From: Acanthosoma haemorrhoidale
Taxonomy: Eukaryota > Arthropoda > Insecta > Hemiptera > Acanthosomatidae
Reading direction: 5' to 3'
NCBI GenBank assembly: GCA_930367205.1
Contig: OV884011.1
Location: 137,987,437-138,051,436, forward strand
Length of the DNA stretch: 64,000 nt
The translations under genes and the position numbers were made by a program. Under the pieces are notes generated by a model. That model had not been told where the DNA came from and did no database searches. It worked only from the letters and a program-made list of their open reading frames with translations. Numbering within the stretch: position 1 is the stretch's first letter; every line of letters begins with the position of its first letter. Below, piece after piece: positions 58,102 through 64,000 of the stretch.

Positions 58102-59586
58102 GCCTTTGCCATGGCCTGGTTCTGAATAATGCCATGAAAAAAATGTCGTACCCGGAAATAAATCATTTATATGATGATATACAATATGGAACATGAACTT
58201 GTTATTGTATTTGTTGACAGGACTATCAGTTAGTATATGTATTCTGTGAATGTTTAAATTCTAATTTTTAAGCCATTTTTAAACTGGTTATAAGTGTGCC
58301 CATACCGCCACAGTATCGTGCCTGTTATTATCCAATAGACAACAAAAGGTTTGCGATTTAACAGTATCATTGTCACGTAAATATAACACTCCTGTATGGA
58401 GCGTGACTTGTTGTCTTGCCCCTCGAAAATGAACTGCCTGAACCTCTTCGTTATATTTGCAACAATAGTTCTCACTGAAGTCTACATGAATAAGCACTTC
58501 ATTGTCAGTCAAATTCTTTCAAAGTTCTGAGATGGTCTGATACTTGTGCGTTATCGTGGCAACATGTTTAAAGAATAAAGGCAACGTTTCTTTTAACTTG
58601 AGCACTAGTTTTCTTAGTGGAACCTTGATCGCTTTTTTAACGGGTTTTCGTACTGTCTTCATCTTTCCATCTTTTTCGTAGGATGTAGTTTCATACATCC
58701 ACTGATGATAGGTCACTATTCGGTTTGGCTGTGGAATATAATATTCCACCATCTTGTTTGAACAACCCTCACATTCTCGTAACAAACATTTAGTTAAATG
58801 AACATTGCATGTTATCATGGCTAGAAATCTTGTTAGATTACAGAAGAGCAATGCTTTTTTTTCATACAATTTAATTATCATCAGTTGAATATTTGCATGA
58901 ATCACACATTTGCATGTGTCTCGGTCTTTTAAGCTGGCCCAAGTCACCCAAAAAAGGTCAAAGTCTACAAAATGTTGCCAAGCTTATTTTATATTTAACC
59001 ATGGTCAGGAATTTTTTGTGCAAATTTTTCATAGTGTCACACAAATACGTTTTTGTTTTACCTCTCCTTTAGAACTAAAAAAAATCTTTCTTTTCAGGGC
59101 AAATCCAGGAATTCTCATCTTTTTCCAAAAAATCTTCTACATCTTTTTCAACTTTCATAAAATTAGCATTTATTTTCCTGGAGCCGCTCTTTTTGAATGT
59201 GTCGTGTCTGAAAAACGTTTTTGATAAGTGCAGTAATTTATGCTTCTTCAAAATATCTGGTTTTATAATCTCAAAGTACTGCTTCTTCTCAATATGTTTC
59301 TTCAAGTTATTGTATCTGTGTTTTAGTTGCTTAGTTATAACTTCCGATAAAAGAAGCTTCTTTTGTACAACTTCAGGAACTTGGACGTTCTTCAAGAGTA
59401 CTGAAACTTTAGCTTCAGGAGATGTCTGATCATTCTTGATTTGTCTATGACATCTATTACGAAACTTCTCTTCATTTCTTATTTCATTTTTCAATATTTC
59501 TTGTAACCTAGTTATTTTTGCATAAAGTTTTCCTCTACGTCTTCTTAATTGCTGCCTTCTTCGAATAGCTGCCAGGTTCCTAACCT

Positions 59587-60100
59587 CATTATTACTTTGA
59601 ATACCCGGTCCTGGGCTAGGAGGTGGTGTCTCGTCTAACAATTTTGCTTGATTCTTACGTACTTTCGCGTATTTTTTTTTGTCTCTATAGATTTGGCTAT
59701 TTTTCTTCCATTTTTTTTCTATTTTGCCTTCTTTCTCTGGAACTCATGGTGGATGTAAGTTTTACTTAGCCTTTTTCTTTTTCCTAAGGTATTTCATTCT
59801 ATCTTTTCCGCGAAGAATTTCAAGATTTACAGGATCAGATTTCATTATTACTTTGAATACCCGGTCCTGGGCTAGGAGGTGGTGTCTCGTCTAACAATTT
59901 TGCTTGATTCTTACGTACTTTCGCGTATTTTTTTTTGTCTCTATAGATTTGGCTATTTTTCTTCCATTTTTTTTCTATTTTGCCTTCTTTCTCTGGAACT
60001 CATGGTGGATGTAAGTTTTACTTAGCCTTTTTCTTTTTTCCTAAGGTATTTCATTCTATCTTTTCCGTGAAGAATTTCAAGATTTACAGGATCAGATTTC
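59587..60100. repeat. 256-bp tandem duplication within the DDE gene
   Basis: 59587-59842 is repeated at 59843-60100 with two small differences (a longer T-run and one C/T change). The duplicated block spans the end of the N-terminal basic region and the start of the following segment, so the reading frame is repeated and broken. Near-identity implies a recent event. Confidence 0.95.
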
Positions 60101-60255
60101 ATTTTCTCCCTACGCTTCCTATCATACTCCTTCTTTAATTTAGCTTCTTCTTCTCTTACCTTCTTTTTTCTTGGCATTATTTGACAAGGTGACAGCAGCA
60201 ATTCAAGAATTAGCTAAACCAAACAATAAAAAAAAAAAAGCTTACCCTGTTAAAA

Positions 60256-60824
60256 ATCATTCCCTCACTAAAAACTTATATGAGGGAATGACGGTGAGGT
60301 AATGATGAAACAAAGAATAATATAAAAAAACTCGTGACATAACCTCACTTTTTAAAAGTTGTTTCGCATAAGTTGATTACTCCCAAAAGCATACTTCTTT
60401 ATGTAATTACTAACGATTAAAGTATTTACCTTTTGTATTTGCAGGTTGTGGGGGAATGACAGTGAAAAATGTAATTAAAACTCACGTTAAATTCGCCATA
60501 TTGATATGTTGACAGTACCACCAACTATCAAAAACTAATGGTGGCATTAGTTTATTCATTAGTAGCACGTTTTATTAAAAATGCGTTCATATTTCGATTA
60601 GCAGAAACAATGTGAGGGAATGATTTATTTTTATGAGACACGTGTATATTTTATTTGTTTACATCCGGTCTTTACTTCATAATCAAAATTAGGATTTTTT
60701 TCATTAATCTATCATATTTTTAATCGAAAAAACTTGAAAGTAGACTTTTATTACATTTTTTTGTTCGTTTGATAATATAAAAGTGATTTAATTTGTAGCT
60801 TGGGGCATAGTGAGGGAATGATTT
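60256..60824. repeat. Cluster of GTGAGGGAATGA motifs
   Basis: The 12-base terminal motif occurs inverted at 60256-60268 and direct at 60281-60292, 60448-60460 (one change), 60611-60623 and 60809-60821, plus a weaker GTGAGGTAATGA at 60294. Spacing between direct copies is about 165-200 bp. Sequence between copies is not repeated. They could be subterminal transposase-binding sites or ends of other copies. Confidence 0.75.
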
Positions 60825-61985
60825 TACGGACATTATATAAGTGTTTTTTATCTTATTTACGCATATGGTTCAAAAATAATAAGTGAAACCTTTAGTCACA
60901 ATAATGAAGATTGGAAAGAACTATTGGTAACCGTTATATGTTCGTTAGATTTTTGTTAAAACTCAATGGACAAGAATTTTGGAATTTCGTGAGAATTACA
61001 CAATTATTGTCTTATAAAAAAAATTTAATTACATAGGAAGCATTATTTCAAGATTTGGAAGTGGACTATAAGAATTGAACTAAAGTTTTTAGTTGTATCG
61101 CTGTATTATTAAAATGTATATGAGTGAAATAAATAAATACGGTTATATGTCTATAATTCCCACTAACATAAACTAATACCTGAAAAATTATATGAAAGAC
61201 TGTTAAATGGTAACGGCATCATCAGTCACGATTGCGAGATTACAATTTTGGTTTATTTTAGCTTATGAATGGAATTTAACTGGAGTATTGAGTACTGGTG
61301 TATATCTTAAAAAAATAATTCAGACAAATAAATATATCTCTATTCGAATTCCCAGATGGAAAGTATTTTAAAATTATAACTAACTACAATTACCTGGCAA
61401 ATCCAATTCACGAGTAAAGGATGGAAGAATTTTTTAAGAAAATAACTTAAGAAATAAGGAAAAGAATTATCCTAAAGCAAAAAGCGGAATGTAGTAATGA
61501 AAAATAGACGAAAGATAATCTTTCCTTTCTTTATATCTCGATAGCAATAATCTAGCTTTCTTAGCGTTTTTATACATTTAGTACACAACCTCTCTAGTTT
61601 TGAAAATTACGTTATACAGACAGAGTACAATATTTATGTATTACATTGTTCGTAGAGTCGTCTCATAAAGTTTTGTCAAAACTAGTCTAACGCACAAATG
61701 AAACAACCCATGCAAAATTCTGCAGAAAAAATACAAAATTGAATGTGATTTGAAGAACAAAAAATCAGTGTAATACAATAAAGGCTGAGGTATCTTTTGG
61801 TTTGAACGGTAGAACATGGAAATATCCAAGGCGGTTGAAGTGTCGTCATCTTTTTTCAGTCAGTATTTGTATCACGTAGGATCAGCAGGCGCTCTGCTTC
61901 ATGCTGTATGATTTCTATTCGCAGGCGAGTGGGAAAACAGAATTTATCCATCTTTCAACCCTGTGTGATATTTATTATAAATATA
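60825..61985. other. Unassigned AT-rich stretch
   Basis: No gene or element end was recognised. Frames are short and AT-driven. Confidence 0.5.
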
Positions 61986-62310
61986 TTTTTTTTTCTTAGC
62001 TCTCTAATTATAAGATTAGGGATGAGGGAAAAATAAAGGGATATTTGGGTTGAGCGGATCCTTGTACTAGGAGTACCTGCTTTTTTTTTTTTTTTCCCCT
62101 CTTAGCTCTCAAACTTATAAAAATAGGATGTGGGAAAAATAAAAGAAAATTATTTTGGGCTAATGAGTGCCTTTCACTAAGGGGTGTCGCCCATTTGAAG
62201 GATGTATGAGAAGGATATAGGGTGTGGAATGCCTGAAGGAGGCTGGTGGAATCAGGAAGGTAGTGAGAGTCTACCGAGGGTGGAGCCTAGGGGTACCTAT
62301 CTTTTTTTTA
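61986..62310. repeat. Degenerate direct repeats with T-runs
   Basis: CTTAGCTCTCTAATTATAAG (near 61997) recurs in diverged form near 62100, each followed by a GATGNGGGAAAAATAAA stretch. GTACCTGCTTTTTTT (near 62078) is echoed by GTACCTATCTTTTTTT (near 62294). The pattern suggests two copies of a short element in tandem, the first with an internal deletion. No coding sequence is present. Confidence 0.55.
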
Positions 62311-64000
62311 TATAACTGAGGATGTATAAAAAATATTGATGAAATCAGATAATATGAGAACAGGAAATCGTTATTAATTATGGTGAACCCAAAGTTTGAG
62401 ATTGGAAAAACGTATTAATGAGAAAAAAAAACATATTTATAAAGTGACTCATATTAACTTGTTCGCTTCATCCGTATGTCTTCATAAATGTAAGCTAGTT
62501 GCATTGAATTTGTATCAAGGAGACAGCCATAAGTGAAATCCAGTTCCACCATCTGAGAAGAAGAAACGGGAGGGTTTTGTCTAAAACCTGCCTCATGACA
62601 AAGAGTGTTTTAACAGATCGAGGCATGTGTGTAATGTAGATGTAAGCTGTAAATATTGTATATATGAGAGTGTAAATATTAAGTATAGTTTGTAAATTTA
62701 AGTACATAGTATATATATAGTTCATAAAAAGAAAATGGATCCACACTAAAATGAACTGGTTTGTATAATTAATGGTTGTATAATATTTCTTGAATCATAT
62801 GCTACGAGTTACTATACTTTTTTTTGTATCGTAATATTGTTTATATAAAACAGTTTAATAATCTAAATAGTTTTATCTATAGGGTAATAATATATTACGG
62901 TAAAACCTTAAACTCTTGTTGAGTAATTGTAATTTAAACGTATTGAGTATCTCTTACTTTTATTAATACATATTCCTTTGTAATATAGTGTTTGTGTATA
63001 TAATAGAAGTAACTTTATCTGCATATATTTAGTACCTTTTATTTTATTAGTGGTTTAAAGTGGTAAATTGGTTTCGGACCAAGGTTCAATCATTATTATT
63101 ATTACCTCTTATACCAACAGTTGGAATATACTAATGCTAAATAGTGTAGTATTAGTATGATTCATTTTTATTATTACATCTTGCCTTGCAATAAAGAGGT
63201 TTGTTTGTAATTTAATTAATGGTAAATATTCATTTATTCTCCAACTAATATTGTTATATTTATTGATTGTTTTGGTTGCTTATTATTGCTCTTGTGTTTC
63301 TTTATTGCATGGGGTATCCATATTTATTAGACGTTTCACTGGTTAATAGTGTCCTAAGACTAGTTTACGTTTTATGATTACCTAGGTGAGCCTAGGTTCA
63401 ACGACCAACACTCTTTGACAGGTAGCCTTGTTTAGGTTAAGTTCGTTAGGGGTCGTAATCTTCTCAGTTTATTATTGGATCGATTGCCTTGGCGAAAGTT
63501 ATACGTTATAAAGTTTTTGAAACAAAGTTTATTTCCTTGATCATGAGGAAAGATGTTGTAGAAAATAACAATAGAAAAGTTGTATTCTTTGAAAATATCT
63601 TAGATAAAGACAAATTAGTCAAGTTAATAATAATCTGAAACAAAAATAAATATAGGTACGAGAGCCATAAAAGGAAAAATATTATTTCGTAGTTTGTACA
63701 TTCTACCAACCTTAAAATCCCCTCCCTCTCTCTTGTAACAGAAGGAGAGTGGGAGTTTATTTCGACATCCTCCCATACCATGACTGTATATGTATCATGG
63801 TTATATGTGTTATAATTTGTGCATTTTTGTAATTTATAATTAAGATATAAATATTTAATCTATATAAAATAACAGTAATAGAAAAAAATAGATGCATGAA
63901 AAAAATTTATGACTAATATTGTAATTGATATGATATTATATGCCATTTTGAACAATATTATACTTTATTAAAGTCTATTTTACTTATAAATTTCTGAAAT
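62311..64000. other. Unassigned AT-rich stretch to the window end
   Basis: No recognisable gene, element or RNA. Minus frames at 62495-62746 and 63506-63781 show no domain and look like chance. Confidence 0.5.

Larger units (their letters stand above)
56739..60177 (-). pseudogene. Transposase-like DDE gene of unassigned family, interrupted
   Basis: Pieces in order. A basic N-terminus begins MPRKKKVREEEAKLKKEYDR at 60177. Frame 59641-59075 is a basic, coiled-coil-like region (LDETPPPSPGPG). Frame 58947-58519 has DRDTCKCVIHANIQLM and KCLLRECEGC, likely zinc ligands. Frame 58512-58288 has HVDFSENYCCKYNEEVQ, then DNNRHDTVAVWAH. ILTDSPVNKYNN follows near 58226, then FFSWHYSEPGHGKG near 58122. The Asp of VDF, the Asp of LTDS and the Glu of YSEP form a candidate triad, with exactly 34 residues between the last two. 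The C-terminus (57000-56739: GDYVLIKWDEKVYPGEIISV) ends at TAG. I recall similar uncharacterised proteins in insects and cnidarians. Frameshifts, a duplication and an LTR insertion make it dead. Confidence 0.7.
56328..60270 (-). mobile_element. DNA transposon of an unassigned DDE family
   Basis: Bounded by AGTGAGGGAATGAC on the left (56327-56340) and its inverse ATCATTCCCTCACTA on the right (60256-60270), giving a terminal repeat of about 13 bp. The flanks TAAA (56324-56327) and TAAA (60269-60272) could be a 4-bp target duplication, but the sequence is AT-rich and this is weak. The element contains one long decayed minus-strand gene (56739-60177) with a candidate DDE triad, starting about 80 bp inside the right end. 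A nested LTR (57003-58101) and a tandem duplication (59587-60100) have disrupted it. More copies of the terminal motif lie to the right, so the true right end may be farther out. Confidence 0.6.

Noticed and set aside
1..64000. CRISPR arrays, bacterial operons, rRNA genes
   Set aside because: No regularly spaced identical repeats with unique spacers, no Shine-Dalgarno-led gene strings and no rRNA-like sequence. The 28-bp array has no spacers.

Overview
The window looks like AT-rich nuclear DNA from an arthropod, most likely an insect. It contains Jockey-type LINEs, Ty3/gypsy retrotransposons primed by a tRNA-Phe-like sequence, Tc1 and mellifera-type mariner elements, and one spliced immunoglobulin-domain exon. 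There are no bacterial operons, rRNA genes or complete host genes. I could not identify the species. Nearly all recognisable coding sequence belongs to mobile elements, most of them broken and several nested. The only credible host coding sequence is one exon at 41593-41733 (minus strand).

Layout. 1-5000: mostly unassigned AT-rich DNA with one dispersed repeat. 5035-6568: a complete but dead Tc1 element with matching terminal repeats. 6961-8400: a Jockey 3' end, then the 3' part of a second non-LTR family. 11913-15909: gypsy copy 1 (minus) between two short LTRs. 17083-23345: a gypsy RT scrap and two Jockey copies (C and B, minus), including an intact 437-codon ORF1. 28202-32824: Jockey copies D and E (plus). 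32825-41590: mostly unassigned, with retroelement tails, a stem-loop motif, a 28-bp minisatellite and a solo LTR with a perfect 5-bp target duplication. 41593-41733: the Ig exon. 42240-42920: a decayed DDE transposase. 43787-48559: gypsy copy 2 (minus). 49785-53515: Jockey copy F (minus), interrupted by a 386-bp segment that also lies 4 kb downstream. 55630-56139: a chimeric mariner remnant. 56328-60270: a DNA transposon of a family I cannot name, carrying a decayed transposase gene (minus) invaded by an LTR. 60281-64000: more copies of that transposon's terminal motif, then unassigned DNA.

How the parts relate. The two gypsy copies carry different internal deletions and together show gag, protease, RT, RNase H and integrase. 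Both sit in TATA-rich targets. The Jockey copies are one family plus a diverged subfamily, and together they show ORF1 (three zinc knuckles), ORF2 (endonuclease and RT) and a conserved 3' UTR. The most unusual object is the 56-61 kb transposon. Its reading-frame pieces give a candidate D-D(34)E catalytic triad, cysteine-rich motifs, a basic N-terminus, short terminal repeats with the core GTGAGGGAATGA, and further copies of that core beyond its apparent right end.
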